Assembly (NCBI RefSeq): GCF_014647375.1
Contig: NZ_BMPB01000001.1
Span: 248,001 to 312,000, forward strand
Origin: Parabacteroides faecis
Lineage (GTDB): Bacteria; Bacteroidota; Bacteroidia; Bacteroidales; Tannerellaceae
Length of the DNA stretch: 64,000 bases
Reading direction: 5' to 3'
A program made the position numbers and the translations under genes. The notes under the pieces are model-generated. The model was not told the DNA's origin. It saw only the letters and a program-made list of their open reading frames with translations, and searched no databases. Shown piece by piece: positions 49,427 to 61,000 of the stretch. Each line of letters begins with the position of its first letter. Position 1 is the first letter of the stretch.

Positions 49427-52144
49427 CTATTCGTCAAAGAGTTTCATCTGCCCGGTTATCTCGTCTATAATATCCGAATCACTTTCATTCTGTCCGGCAT
49501 CATTATTATCAGGAGTTTCTCCGTTATCTCCGCCCGGTTGTTCCGCCGGGGCAAAGCGGGTTGGCTCCAGTTCGTTGACCGTCTCCACATCAAATGTAGA
49601 GATACGTTTTCCTTTCGCCTTGAAACCTTTCACGCCGATAAACTCTTCGGCATCCAATACCATCGGTTCACGGAAATCGTCATGCCCGCCGAATACCACT
49701 TCAATGCGCGGATACGTCTCATCCGTAAGCAGCAATAAACGACTTTTCGGATTTTCACCCAGGAAGTTCTGTTTCTTACTTCCGGCTTCCAGCACAAAAC
49801 GTTTCAGATAAGGATATTTCTGGTCAGCATCATACAAAGCCGCTGTCCAGACTTTATTGGAATTGAATTTCTCTATAATCTGTATATTGTCGTCGTAATG
49901 GTTACTCAAATCGAAGTTCGTCGTATAGAAATCACCATTACGCAAGATCACCAGAATCAAGTCGTCACTCTGGAATTCGCCCAGTTCATCACCACGACCG
50001 TCATAGTTCAGACGCAGCACATCCCAGTCGAACCAAACCTGACGTCCTCCAAGTGTAGAGCTACCTTTTTGTTTCAGGCTGATCTTGTGAACATCCGCTT
50101 TCGTCAGGATATTACCCATCGAACCACGTCCTTTAATGGCAATCTCACTGAAATCCTTTTCAAAGACAAGCAACTTCTGGCGTGGCTTCGGCTTCAGAAT
50201 CACTTTAACCGTTTCGGCTTCTCCATTCGGATTCGCACTGAAATACAGTACACGTGAACCTTCCGTTCCTTTAGTTACGTCATATTCCTTATCACGGGTC
50301 ACTCCGGTCACGGCAAAACGTTTGATGTAATTAAATCCGACTTTTCCGTCGCGGTAAATAACATTATAGATGGTTCGGGTATCGTTCCGTTTGAAGACAT
50401 TCACATACAAAACGTCTTTCCCGACAAACATCTTGTCGCTGACCTTTACGATCTTATAAGTTCCGTTCCGGTAGAACAGGATGATATCGTCTATGTCCGA
50501 ACAATTACAAACATATTCGTCCTTTTTAAGGCTCATACCCATGAAACCTTCTGCACGGTTGATATATAGCTTTTCGTTCGCTTCCACCACCTTCGTTGCT
50601 TCGATCGTATCGAAGTTGCGCACTTCGGTCATACGCGGATAGTTCTTGCCGTATTTTTCTTTCAACATGGTAAACCAGTTGATCGTATAATCGACAATGT
50701 TATCCAGATGGTGATTGATACGCTCTATTTCTTCGCGGATCTGGGCGATCAGGGCATTACTCTTTTCCGAATTGAATTTCAGGATACGTCCCATCTTGAT
50801 CTCCATCAGTTTGAGGATATCATCGCGAGTCACTTCCCGGATAAAATCAGGCTTGAACGGAGTCAGGCGCAAGTCGATATGAGCAACCGCCTCATCCATA
50901 TCTTTGGAGTTTTCAAACTCGGCATCTTTATAGATACGCTCTTCAATGAAGATTTTTTCAAGAGAGGCGAAGAACAAGGTTTCTTCCTGCTCGGCCTTCT
51001 GGATCTGAAGTTCCGTACGCAGCAGATGCAGCGTATCGTCTGCCGAATGGCGCAACACATCACTAACCTTCAGAAAGTGAGGTTTGTTGTCCATGATCAC
51101 ACAGCAGTTGGGCGAAATACTGATCTCGCAATCGGTAAAGGCATACAGCGCATCGATCGTTTTATCCGAGGAAACGCCCGGAGCCAGGTGCACAAGAATC
51201 TCTACATCCTTTGCCGTATTATCGTCTACCTTCCTGATCTTGATCTTACCCTTGTCGTTTGCTTTCAGGATCGACTCGATCAGGGAAGAGGTTGTTCTTC
51301 CGTAAGGAATTTCACTGATAACCAAAGTTTTGTTATCCAGCTTCGTAATTTTGGAACGTACTTTTACCGAGCCACCCCGTTCGCCGTCATTATATTTAGA
51401 GACATCGATATAGCCACCTGTCTGGAAGTCCGGATATAAAGCAAATTCCTCCCCTTTCAGATAAGCGATTGAGGCATCCAGCAATTCATTAAAATTGTGC
51501 GGAAGTATTTTAGAAGAAAGACCGACAGCAATCCCTTCCACACCCTGGGCCAGCAACAACGGGAATTTCACCGGCAAAGTGACCGGTTCCTTGTTACGTC
51601 CGTCATAGGAGAGTTGCCAAAGGGTTGTCTTTGGGTTGAATACCGTTTCAAGAGCAAATTTAGAAAGACGCGCTTCGATATAACGGGGAGCGGCAGCACC
51701 GTCACCGGTCAGAATATTACCCCAGTTCCCCTGACAGTCGATCAACAGGTCTTTTTGCCCTAGTTGTACCAGCGCATCGCCGATAGACTGGTCTCCGTGA
51801 GGATGGAACTGCATGGTATGCCCCACGATATTAGCGACCTTATTATACCGGCCGTCATCCAATCGCCTCATCGAGTGAAGGATACGACGCTGTACCGGTT
51901 TCAGTCCGTCATTAATATGCGGCACGGCACGTTCAAGGATCACGTACGAAGCGTAATCCAAAAACCAATCCTGATACATCCCTGACAGATGATAGGACAC
52001 ACGGCCTTCGCCCTTCCCGGGTATTTTATATTCCGAATGTGTAGCAGCATCAGATTGCCCGTTTTCCTGAGAATCTGTATTTGTTTGCTCTATTTCCTCG
52101 TTTTCGTTTTCCTCTGTGAATTCTTCAATATCCTCTGGTTTCAT
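49427..52144 (-). CDS. parC: DNA topoisomerase IV subunit A
   Basis: A 905-residue A subunit that forms the DNA-cleaving part of topoisomerase IV with ParE. The start at 52144 (MKPEDIEEF) is chosen because a near-consensus -7 box (TATATTTA on the minus strand, 52206-52213) lies between it and the earlier in-frame ATG at 52243. The family motif begins at YHLSGMYQDWFLDYASYVILERAVP. The active-site tyrosine is Tyr155 in AAAPRYIEARL. A coiled-coil arm is around 380-460, and the C-terminal domain has beta-pinwheel-like repeats (GRGSMGN). The first ~40 residues are highly acidic (Glu/Asn/Gln), and the C-terminus is acidic too. Confidence 0.92.
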   Translation of the reverse strand: MKPEDIEEFTEENENEEIEQTNTDSQENGQSDAATHSEYKIPGKGEGRVSYHLSGMYQDWFLDYASYVILERAVPHINDGLKPVQRRILHSMRRLDDGRYNKVANIVGHTMQFHPHGDQSIGDALVQLGQKDLLIDCQGNWGNILTGDGAAAPRYIEARLSKFALETVFNPKTTLWQLSYDGRNKEPVTLPVKFPLLLAQGVEGIAVGLSSKILPHNFNELLDASIAYLKGEEFALYPDFQTGGYIDVSKYNDGERGGSVKVRSKITKLDNKTLVISEIPYGRTTSSLIESILKANDKGKIKIRKVDDNTAKDVEILVHLAPGVSSDKTIDALYAFTDCEISISPNCCVIMDNKPHFLKVSDVLRHSADDTLHLLRTELQIQKAEQEETLFFASLEKIFIEERIYKDAEFENSKDMDEAVAHIDLRLTPFKPDFIREVTRDDILKLMEIKMGRILKFNSEKSNALIAQIREEIERINHHLDNIVDYTINWFTMLKEKYGKNYPRMTEVRNFDTIEATKVVEANEKLYINRAEGFMGMSLKKDEYVCNCSDIDDIILFYRNGTYKIVKVSDKMFVGKDVLYVNVFKRNDTRTIYNVIYRDGKVGFNYIKRFAVTGVTRDKEYDVTKGTEGSRVLYFSANPNGEAETVKVILKPKPRQKLLVFEKDFSEIAIKGRGSMGNILTKADVHKISLKQKGSSTLGGRQVWFDWDVLRLNYDGRGDELGEFQSDDLILVILRNGDFYTTNFDLSNHYDDNIQIIEKFNSNKVWTAALYDADQKYPYLKRFVLEAGSKKQNFLGENPKSRLLLLTDETYPRIEVVFGGHDDFREPMVLDAEEFIGVKGFKAKGKRISTFDVETVNELEPTRFAPAEQPGGDNGETPDNNDAGQNESDSDIIDEITGQMKLFDE

Positions 52145-52205
52145 ATACTTATATGGTGCTCTTTCTTCTTTTTCAGCCTCTAACCGGAAAACAATTTCCA
52201 GCGTG

Positions 52206-52213
52206 TAAATATA
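52206..52213 (-). promoter_or_regulatory. Candidate -7 box of parC
   Basis: Minus-strand TATATTTA matches TAnnTTTG at seven of eight positions, 62 bases before the chosen start. Confidence 0.4.
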
Positions 52214-52274
52214 CGAAATATTGGCGAGATAATAAAAAAGCATTCCAGTTTCAGTGAGATATCTGATTTCTGGC

Positions 52275-52282
52275 TATATTTG
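52275..52282 (+). promoter_or_regulatory. -7 promoter box (TATATTTG) of ilvA
   Basis: Exact TAnnTTTG match 19 bases before the ATG at 52302. It makes the upstream in-frame start at 52254 unlikely. Confidence 0.6.
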
Positions 52283-52301
52283 CTCCCTCAAAATTACATT
52301 C

Positions 52302-53501
52302 ATGCTTACACTCGATAAGATATATCAGGCATCTTTTGCCCTGAAAACGGTTATCCGTCGCACAGACTTGATCAGTGCACCAAATATCAATCCGGAGTCA
52401 CATATTTATCTGAAACCGGAGAACTTACAGATCACAGGATCATTTAAAGTCCGTGGCGCCTGCTTCAAAATCTCACAACTTACAGAAGAAGAGAAAGCAA
52501 AAGGTGTCGTAGCCTGCTCTGCCGGCAACCACGCCCAGGGAGTTGCATTGGCTGCGACCACTCATGGTATCAAATCCCTTATCTGTTTGCCGGATAATGC
52601 TCCGATCTCTAAAATAGAAGCCACCAAATGGTATGGAGCAGATGTCTGCCTGGTGGAAGGCGTGTATGACGATGCTTACCAGAAGGCGTTGAAATTAAGA
52701 GATGAAAAGGGATACACCTTCGTCCATCCTTTCGACGATGAAGACGTTATTGCCGGACAAGGTACAATCGGACTGGAATTACTGGAACAGCTACCGGAAC
52801 TGGATGCTGTGATCGTACCGATCGGTGGTGGCGGACTGATCTCCGGGGTGGCTTTTGCGATCAAGCATTTGAATCCGAACGTAAAAATATACGGTGTACA
52901 GGCCAGTGGTGCCCCAAGTATGCTGAACTCGATCGAACATAACAAAATTGAGCGTATGGGGTTCGTCCGTACCATAGCCGACGGCATTGCCGTGAAGGAA
53001 CCGGGCGAGCATACCTTCGAGTATTGCCGTAAGTATGTGGATGAAATCGTTACGGTCAATGACGACGAGATATCGACAGCGATCCTGGCATTGATCGAAC
53101 AGCATAAACTAATTGCAGAAGGTGCCGGTGCGGTAGCTGTAGCCGCTGCGATGTTCAATAAAGTTCCTATCAAAGGGAAAAAGGCGATCTGCCTGGTTTC
53201 GGGCGGTAACATCGACGTTACGATCCTGTCACGCGTTATCGGACGTGGTTTACAGAAATCCGGCCGTTCCTATACCATGACTATCGAACTGGTAGATAAA
53301 CCCGGACAGTTGCAACATGTCTCCGAGATCATTGCCCGTACAGGAGCGAATGTAGTATCCGTTCACCATGAACGGGTCAGCCATACAGCCGACATCAACG
53401 GTTGTTATCTCCGTCTGGAAATGGAAACCCGCAACCAGGAACATATCGACCAGATACAGTACACGTTGACGGCAGCAGGGTATAAAATCATTCCGGGGTA
53501 A
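52302..53501 (+). CDS. ilvA: Threonine ammonia-lyase
   Basis: A 399-residue PLP enzyme that deaminates threonine to 2-oxobutanoate, the first committed step to isoleucine. The PLP lysine is Lys49 in ITGSFKVRGA, and the phosphate-binding loop is PIGGGGLISG. A C-terminal ACT-like domain begins at about residue 325 (YTMTIELVDKPGQLQHVSEII), suggesting allosteric control. The length fits the short form with a single regulatory domain. Start chosen from the promoter box at 52275. It is divergent from parC. Confidence 0.92.
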   Translation: MLTLDKIYQASFALKTVIRRTDLISAPNINPESHIYLKPENLQITGSFKVRGACFKISQLTEEEKAKGVVACSAGNHAQGVALAATTHGIKSLICLPDNAPISKIEATKWYGADVCLVEGVYDDAYQKALKLRDEKGYTFVHPFDDEDVIAGQGTIGLELLEQLPELDAVIVPIGGGGLISGVAFAIKHLNPNVKIYGVQASGAPSMLNSIEHNKIERMGFVRTIADGIAVKEPGEHTFEYCRKYVDEIVTVNDDEISTAILALIEQHKLIAEGAGAVAVAAAMFNKVPIKGKKAICLVSGGNIDVTILSRVIGRGLQKSGRSYTMTIELVDKPGQLQHVSEIIARTGANVVSVHHERVSHTADINGCYLRLEMETRNQEHIDQIQYTLTAAGYKIIPG

Positions 53502-53541
53502 AATAATCAGGCAGGATCAATCGATCCTGCCTGATTATTTT
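53500..53541. terminator. Bidirectional terminator overlapping the ilvA stop
   Basis: A perfect 19-bp stem (53500-53518 with 53523-53541), loop AATC, A-rich left foot and T-rich right foot. It begins within the TAA of ilvA and serves the convergent DUF3863-like gene as well. Confidence 0.9.
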
Positions 53542-53564
53542 AGTAGATGCTATTGTTTTTCTTT

Positions 53565-54932
53565 TTAAAAACCAAGATTAATACCTTCTTTAAGGATCAG
53601 CGCCTTCTGTTCCTCAGATAGTTGATTCTTAGAAATTGGAGCATCCTGTTTACGAGTTTGCTTTTGATTAATATCACCAAACAAAGTCCAGTTACGAGTA
53701 GATCCGGATTTTGGTTCCTGCGCCTTTACATCATAACGAGTAAAATCGATAATCTGCTCTTTTTGCGTATTCAAATCCTTTAAAATAGCCAATCTGAAAC
53801 TTTTATTCATATACCAATAAATCTCTTTATCAGCGTCAGAACCGCCAATTCCAGAACCTTTTTCATAAAACCGATAATCAAAGTTATTCTCTTTATATTC
53901 AGATCTCCACAACAATCCAAATTCACCCTGAGTAATAAATTTAACTTCCGGCCAACGATTCCGAATTTCCTGCAACCATTTTGTCAGTCCTTTTGTATCG
54001 ATATCCAAAGAGAGCTCCCAACAATTTGTCACCCATGCAAAACCATTTCTCTTGAAACCATCATCAAAGTGAATTGCAGTTGAGTGCATCATCTCTTGTA
54101 AACCTTTATCATACCCGTGAGCTCGCAATGTCTCGATCGGACCGACTCCCATACGACTGTTAAATCCTTCTGCAAAACCTTCACGACGGGCAGCTAAAAA
54201 ATCCATTGTCCAACCATCCAGATTCACACAATCGACAAAATCCTCTTTTCCCTGAGCCGGTTTACAGAAATGTTCTATAGAAGGATAAAACGGATAACTA
54301 ACCGCCCCGTCACCATCCTGGTTGTCGATTGCATATTGACTCCAAATATTCCCCTGACAAACATGAACACCCTCTTTTTCAGCTAAATATTGCTGATTCT
54401 TGGCAGACAAAAAACCGGCAACAATACTATTGGGCCTGTACGAATCACCTACAATTTCCGATACACGTTGTAAGCCTTCATGCAAATCCATATTAACCTG
54501 TTCCGTTGAATTATACGCATTTGCAAAATAAGCACCCGGAATAAAGGTAATCTCATCACCATATTTATGATGATAATCCACCACCAACTGACGAATTTTC
54601 TGATAATTGGCAGTCGTGTCATGCAAAGCCAACCAGCTAAATGCCCATGTTATCTTAGAACCGGGAAAACCTTTTTCAATCGCATCACGGAACTGTATTA
54701 CCCTTTCAGGTGTATGCCATGCCCGTTCATCCTCTCCAACACTTTTATCTCTGGTCACTTCAATCTGATTGACTCGGATAATCGTATTAAATGTCAGAAA
54801 ACGATTCTCTTTTAAAGTAAGTTTAGATTGATCAGCATCCACTGAACTATAAGAAGTTCCTTCCGCACATATATTATTCGACACAAATGATGCGAATAAG
54901 CAACAGAAAAGTATAGTTTTTATGTTTTTCAT
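53565..54932 (-). CDS. DUF3863-like exported protein, copy 2 of a tandem pair
   Basis: A 455-residue protein with a signal peptide (MKNIKTILFCCLFASFVSNNICA). It is clearly paralogous to the gene at 54939: both share FLTFxxxIRxxxxEVTRD, the SYPFYPSxEHFCKPAQGKxDFxDCVNLDGWTMDF block, GPIET, SIHFD, and the C-terminal RYDxxAxEPK...RNW. The layout fits the Bacteroidales DUF3863/DUF3864 family, known from a Parabacteroides distasonis structure and not functionally assigned. Conserved His, Asp and Cys in the central block could form a metal or catalytic site. It is the last gene of the operon, six bases after its paralogue. Confidence 0.72.
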   Translation of the reverse strand: MKNIKTILFCCLFASFVSNNICAEGTSYSSVDADQSKLTLKENRFLTFNTIIRVNQIEVTRDKSVGEDERAWHTPERVIQFRDAIEKGFPGSKITWAFSWLALHDTTANYQKIRQLVVDYHHKYGDEITFIPGAYFANAYNSTEQVNMDLHEGLQRVSEIVGDSYRPNSIVAGFLSAKNQQYLAEKEGVHVCQGNIWSQYAIDNQDGDGAVSYPFYPSIEHFCKPAQGKEDFVDCVNLDGWTMDFLAARREGFAEGFNSRMGVGPIETLRAHGYDKGLQEMMHSTAIHFDDGFKRNGFAWVTNCWELSLDIDTKGLTKWLQEIRNRWPEVKFITQGEFGLLWRSEYKENNFDYRFYEKGSGIGGSDADKEIYWYMNKSFRLAILKDLNTQKEQIIDFTRYDVKAQEPKSGSTRNWTLFGDINQKQTRKQDAPISKNQLSEEQKALILKEGINLGF

Positions 54933-54938
54933 ATGTTA

Positions 54939-56372
54939 TTAAAATAATTCCGGATAATACTTTTTAATCAATGCCTGATCCTCTGAATCCAAAGCATTCA
55001 ACTCTTTAGGTTCATCCTGCGGGCGAAGATTCTTTTGGTTGATTCTGTTTATCAAACTCCAGTCCCGAACCGGATGTTCAGGCGAGGGATCTTTCGGTTC
55101 TTCAGCAGGTAAATCATAACGAGTAAAATCAATCACCAAAGTAGGAGATTTCTTGTTATGCCAGTCACGCAACAATGCCAAACGAAATTCCTTGTTCATA
55201 AACCAACGGATTTCCAGATTATTATAAGAATCGCCTAGACCGGAACCTCTTTCAATGAATTTATAATTCCAATCGTCATTCGACTTATATTCGGCTCTCC
55301 ATAATTCACCAAATTCACCATAAGTTACAAAATGGACATCCGGCCAACGTCTTTTTGTATCACCGACCCATTTTTCTAAAGCTCCGCAAATCAAATCTTT
55401 ACCGAACTCATAATACATCTGTGTTTCCCAAATATTAGTAACCCATCCAAAACCATTCAGCTCCATTCCCTTGTCAAAATGAATAGATTGCGTATGCATT
55501 ACTTCACGATGTCCTAAATCCAACCCCCAACCTTTATACGTTTCGATCGGTCCGACACCACGACGACTATTATAGCCTGTAATTTCATGTCCGCTCTGTC
55601 CTGCACGACGGGCACAGATAAAATCCATTGTCCAACCATCCAGATTGACACAATCGATAAAATCATTCTTCCCCTGAGCCGGTTTACAGAAATGTTCAGT
55701 AGATGGATAAAACGGATAAGAAGGTGAGCCATCAGCCCCACCACCATCAATACTATGCTGGCTCCAAATAACAGCATGGGCTACATGGATATTTTCTTCT
55801 TCAGCCAAATACTTCAAATTATCTGCAGAAAGGAATCCCCCCATAATACATTTAGGACGATAACCATGACCTACCATATTCGAAATAATCTGAATGGCTT
55901 CCGACATTTCACGGTTGATACGTTCGCGGGGTAAATACATGGCAGGAAAATAACCTGGAAAATAAGAGATTTCATCACCATACCTCTTTTGACATTCCAC
56001 CACATATTCACGAATTTCACAATAATTTTTGCGCTGGTCTTCCAATGCATTCAATGTAAATCCCCATGTCAAACGACCATCCGGATTATTTTTAGCAAAT
56101 GATTCACGCAAATCACGAACCGATTCAAGTGTATGCCAGTCCACCTCATCACGCGGATGCAGCTTGACATCTCTAGATACTTCCCAAGGTGTAGTTCGGA
56201 TCATGAAACATAATGTCACAAACCGACTCCCATTCAGTTGCATTGGTTTTACAGATATTTCCGGTACCACGGGTGTCTCAGCCTTCACTTCAACAACAAA
56301 AGTCGACAGACATATCCCAACCAATGCGACCAAACAGCTTTTTGATAAATTTTTAGTTATTATGTTTTTCAT
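54939..56372 (-). CDS. DUF3863-like exported protein, copy 1 of a tandem pair
   Basis: A 477-residue exported paralogue of the preceding entry (signal before VEVKAE). The same blocks are present: EVSRD, SYPFYPSTEHFCKPAQGK, DCVNLDGWTMDF, RRGVGPIET, SIHFDKGMELNGFGWVTNIWE and FRLALLRDW. The N-terminal third (ETITWGF-like, then YFPGYFPAMYLPRERINREM) looks like an alpha/beta barrel. It lies 24 bases after the SusD gene, so it probably handles the glycan imported by this locus. Confidence 0.72.
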   Translation of the reverse strand: MKNIITKNLSKSCLVALVGICLSTFVVEVKAETPVVPEISVKPMQLNGSRFVTLCFMIRTTPWEVSRDVKLHPRDEVDWHTLESVRDLRESFAKNNPDGRLTWGFTLNALEDQRKNYCEIREYVVECQKRYGDEISYFPGYFPAMYLPRERINREMSEAIQIISNMVGHGYRPKCIMGGFLSADNLKYLAEEENIHVAHAVIWSQHSIDGGGADGSPSYPFYPSTEHFCKPAQGKNDFIDCVNLDGWTMDFICARRAGQSGHEITGYNSRRGVGPIETYKGWGLDLGHREVMHTQSIHFDKGMELNGFGWVTNIWETQMYYEFGKDLICGALEKWVGDTKRRWPDVHFVTYGEFGELWRAEYKSNDDWNYKFIERGSGLGDSYNNLEIRWFMNKEFRLALLRDWHNKKSPTLVIDFTRYDLPAEEPKDPSPEHPVRDWSLINRINQKNLRPQDEPKELNALDSEDQALIKKYYPELF

Positions 56373-56396
56373 GTTACAAAACTAAAACAAATCAAA

Positions 56397-58061
56397 TTAC
56401 CAACCAGGATTATTCGGTGCCAAATTCGGATTTAAGAATAGTTCATCCAAAGGCAATGAATAATAGTAATGCTTCGGAGTTTCAAAATGACGATTTTCGG
56501 CAGGTTCTACAATTAAGAAACCATCCTTATCCGTCAAACCCGGATTACCATCGTTCAGTACATTTAGATTTTCATATTCAGAACCTTTCAGCTTAATACC
56601 ACGAAGAGCTTCAGTTAATTCTTTTTCGGCAGTTTTCCAACGTCTCAAATCATCCCGCCTGAAACCTTCGAATGCCAACTCTATAGTACGTTCACAACGA
56701 ATCTCTGTCTGCATATCTAAGCCATTACTTGTGACAAAAGCATTTGTTAACGGAGGCATCTCCACGCCTTTACGAGATCTGATAACATTGATCGTCTTAT
56801 TCAACAACTCATCACTAATCGCTCCCTCCTTTTCAAAAGTAGCCTCTGCCAAAATCAACAGTACTTCCGGGTATCTGATAATATGATAGTCGAAAGCATC
56901 CTTGTCCGATGGATTTGAGGTTTCCGCCATAAATTTGTATAATTTATATCCTGTACGAGTTTCAGGACGCACTGTAAATGATGCTGTACAAGAATCTGTT
57001 CCGATCTGCGGACTCCAATAAATGGTTTTAGGCATAAGAAATGTTTGCTTCATACGCGGATCCCGATTTTCATATTCACTTTCAATTGTCGCATAACCTT
57101 TAAATTCGGAATCAGCATTCTCAATCGGTAAACCGGTACTTTTGCATCGGTACATATCTGCCAATTTCTTCGTCGGCGTACCTCTCCAACCCCAATAAAC
57201 AGAATGGGCTGTCCCATGATAGCGAATATCTTCATAATAGCGGCTATCCAAAATACCTTCCGGAGAATCATCGCCAGCATCGATAAACAAATAACGATAA
57301 CTTTCATCCCCGGAACCTTCATATAACGCATACTCTTTACTGTCAACGACTTTTTGCGCTGCATCAATCGCCTGTTGTAATAATTGCTGATAGTCTGAAC
57401 GATGTTGCTGATATTTTGCCCAGGTTCCGGCGAACAATGCCACTCTTGCTTTCAAAGCCAGAGCTGCCCCCTGCGTGACACGCCCTTTTTCTTCGGATGT
57501 TAATTCACTCTGCAATGGTAACGACTGCCAGACAGCATCCAACTCCGACAAAATAAAGTTCTCGACTTCTTCCTGAGTGTTACGACTACCATATAACTCC
57601 GAAGACTCGACATCCAGCACTTTCGTCAAAATAGGTACATCATTGAATTTTTTCATCAAACGCCAATGCGTGTAAGCTCTAAAAAAACGAGCCTCAGCCA
57701 CATAGCGTTCTATCTCAGCCTGATTCCCTTCATATAGCGCTGCCTTTTCAATAATTATATTACAATGGCGCAAATCTTCAAAACGATCAGACCAGTCTGT
57801 ATCGCTATTCGGCGCTATCAATGTCCCGTTACTTGTTGTATTCTCACTCATCTCATAACCAATATCACTATCCGTATCCTTGGTATCGAATGATTCCGTA
57901 CGGGAATATAGCCAATTTGCTTCTTTCATAAAATCCTCCGGAGTTTTCCAATAAAGCTCGTCAGGCAAATTGTCTTTAGGTAACAAATCTATATCCTGGC
58001 AGCCGGAAAATAATAAAGTCGCAGAGATTAAGCCTCCCAATAATATTTTATATTTCTTCAT
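56397..58061 (-). CDS. SusD/RagB-family outer-membrane lipoprotein
   Basis: A 554-residue lipoprotein (lipobox LLFSGCQDIDLLPK). The C-terminal family motif reads VIRSRKGVEMPP...RCERTIELAFEGFRRDDLRRW, and the protein ends YYYSLPLDELFLNPNLAPNNPGW. It pairs with the SusC 20 bases upstream. No lipid or glycan specificity can be read from it. Confidence 0.92.
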   Translation of the reverse strand: MKKYKILLGGLISATLLFSGCQDIDLLPKDNLPDELYWKTPEDFMKEANWLYSRTESFDTKDTDSDIGYEMSENTTSNGTLIAPNSDTDWSDRFEDLRHCNIIIEKAALYEGNQAEIERYVAEARFFRAYTHWRLMKKFNDVPILTKVLDVESSELYGSRNTQEEVENFILSELDAVWQSLPLQSELTSEEKGRVTQGAALALKARVALFAGTWAKYQQHRSDYQQLLQQAIDAAQKVVDSKEYALYEGSGDESYRYLFIDAGDDSPEGILDSRYYEDIRYHGTAHSVYWGWRGTPTKKLADMYRCKSTGLPIENADSEFKGYATIESEYENRDPRMKQTFLMPKTIYWSPQIGTDSCTASFTVRPETRTGYKLYKFMAETSNPSDKDAFDYHIIRYPEVLLILAEATFEKEGAISDELLNKTINVIRSRKGVEMPPLTNAFVTSNGLDMQTEIRCERTIELAFEGFRRDDLRRWKTAEKELTEALRGIKLKGSEYENLNVLNDGNPGLTDKDGFLIVEPAENRHFETPKHYYYSLPLDELFLNPNLAPNNPGW

Positions 58062-58081
58062 GATCTTTTGATTTTTAGTTT

Positions 58082-61000
58082 TTAAAATACAACATTGACG
58101 CCAAAAGAGTAATTACGGGCAAAAGGATAGGATGTAATCTGACCATCTTCTTCCGGATCCCAACCTCCTGGTGTATTATGAATTTCAAACAAATCCTCAC
58201 CGGAAAAATAAACACGAAGCTTTTGTAATCCGATCTTGGCAGTAACAGATGAAGGAATAGTATATCCTAACTGCAAATTCTTCAAACGAGCATATCCTAC
58301 ATTATGTTTTGTGTTCGTAGAATAATAATAATTATAACCTCGCTTACTTGTCGATGTAATCGCAGGATACTGTGCATCAGTTCTTTCTGCTGTCCAGGTC
58401 TTTCCATACCAATAGGCTGCCGACTGGAACCATGCTTCTGCCATTGGTTTGCTTGCCTCACCTTCCAGGAACATAGTTCTACGACCAACTCCCTGGATAA
58501 ATGCACTGAAATCAAACCCTTTATATGTTGCGCTCAGATTCATACCGAAATTGTATCGTGGATTCTTATCACCCAAATACTTCACGTCACCGCTCCCTTC
58601 TTTACCATCGCCCAAAACAGAAAGTTTTCCATCGCCATCCAGATCTTTATATTTAGCATCACCAACGCTTAAATCTCCGGGAATACCACCATTCGGGAAA
58701 CGGGCAATATAATCTTTCAACTCCTGCTCATCCTGGATAATGCCATCAAACTCATATCCGAAAAAAGAATTTAGCGGATAGTCGGTCGGAGTTTCATTCA
58801 GTCCTAATTTGATCAAATTACTGCCGACTCTCTCTACCACCTGGTTACGAGCATCACTCAAATTAAAACGGACAGAATAACTGAAGTCATTTATTTGATC
58901 TCTCCAACCCAGTGCAACCTCCCAACCTCTAATACTCAAATGTCCGCTGTTCGTACTCGGCGCATCAGCTCCTAACATGGAAGGATACGTTTTCGGTATC
59001 AACATATTCTTATTTTCTTTCCAGAAATAATCAAACGATCCATACAGACGGTTTTTCAATGTTGCAAAATCCAAACCTATATTTGTCGTCTGGATAGTTT
59101 CCCATGTACGGGATGTCGAAACAATATTACCGGACTTTGCCATCTGCCCTTTTGTTCCGCCACCAAATGGATAATAATCGCTACTCAAAGAAATCAACTG
59201 GATATAATCATATAAGCCAATACCGGACTGATTACCCATCTCACCATAAGAAGCTCTCACCTTCAAGTCATCAAACAGATTCAGATTTTTCATAAAACCT
59301 TCTTCACCAAGCCTCCAGGCAGCATTCACTCCCGGAAAATATCCCCAGCGATGATCCGGATCAAATCTGGAGCTACCATCTGCACGAAGTGTTCCTTCAA
59401 TAATATATCTGTTCTTAAACGTATAATTTACTCTCGAGAAGAAAGAATTGATCGTCCATGCATTGCCTTCACTCCACGCCGATTGATTTTCAGAACCACC
59501 CAATTGTAAAGACATGTTCTCCTGCTGATCAAAATTAATACGTTTAGCAGTGAACTTATCATAATTCTGAGATTCATGAGAAGTTCCCACCATTACGCTC
59601 AGGTCATGTAAATCGTTGAAATTCTTTTTATAATCAGCATATAATGTGAAATTCTTCGACAATGTTTTCGAATAACGGCGTTCTGCATTATTCGGTGTAC
59701 GGGCTGTTCTATGATTTACATCTTCCCAATTACGGCTATAAATAATTTTATTTGTCACATTCTCATCAAAGTCATATTTACGGATAACAGCTTGTCCTAC
59801 CAGATCCAAACCATCAATAACATTCCAACGAAGCTGATTATTCACAGTGACATTCCCTGTCGTTTTATTAGCCATACCACCTTCTTCCAAAACCTGGGCC
59901 GGGTTATCAAAACCTTCAAATGTATAAAAATTTCCAGCCGGATTACGTAATGGTGTCCATGAACGAGTTTTATAAATCAACTCCCATATATTCTGTCCCT
60001 CCGTTAAGCCTGAAGAATAATCCCGATTACTTGCTTCATAAGCAAGATTGAGGTCATAAGTCAAATTCTTAAAGATTTCAATACTAGATTTTGCACGAAC
60101 AAAATAGCGCTTGTTGAGGTCTTTCCCGAATTTAGGTAATCCCTCTTCACGTTGATGTCCTAAAGAAACCAAATAAGAATATCTTTCACCACCACCGGAA
60201 ATATTTACATTATAATTCTGCATATTACCATTCCCGATAACTATATCGTTCCAATCCTGGTTTTTAAAAAACTTAGGATAAATATTACCCCAACGCCCCC
60301 ATTCTACTCCAGTCAATATCTGATCACTATTTTGCCTGATCAATTCCAAATCTTCTTTTGTATATTCAATAGGGAAAGAACCATCCGTTATTTCCAATGC
60401 CATTTCTGCATGTTGCAGCAAACTGGCTGTCTTCTTTAGCAGAGCAGGAGTCTTCACTGAATAATAAGCATCAAAACTAACTGTAGTTTTCTGATTGCGC
60501 TTACCACTTTTTGTTGTGATTAAAACAACACCATCGGATGCACGCGCTCCATAAATAGCAGCTGTACCATCTTTCAATACAGATACATTTTCGATATCAG
60601 AAGGATTAATCAAATTAATATCACCTTCCGCACCATCAATCAGGACAAGTGGAGTACCACCATTAATAGAAGACACATCACGAATCTTCATCGTTGTTTC
60701 CGCCCCCGGGGCACCACCTCCGGAACGAGTAATCGTCAAACCCGGAACTTCACCCTGCAAAGCTGTCACTGCGTTTTGAACAGGACGAGCTTCAAATGCT
60801 TTGGCATCCGCTGTAGCAACAGCACCACCTAGATTTGCTCTTTTCACAGTACCGTAACCAACAACAACAACTTCCTCTAAAGCTTGAGTATCTTCTTTAA
60901 GTACTATATTCAAACTCGTTTGTTGCTTTACTTTAACTTCCTGAGTTAAATATCCTATATAAGAAATGGAAATAACTGTTTCCGAAGGTACATCCAACAA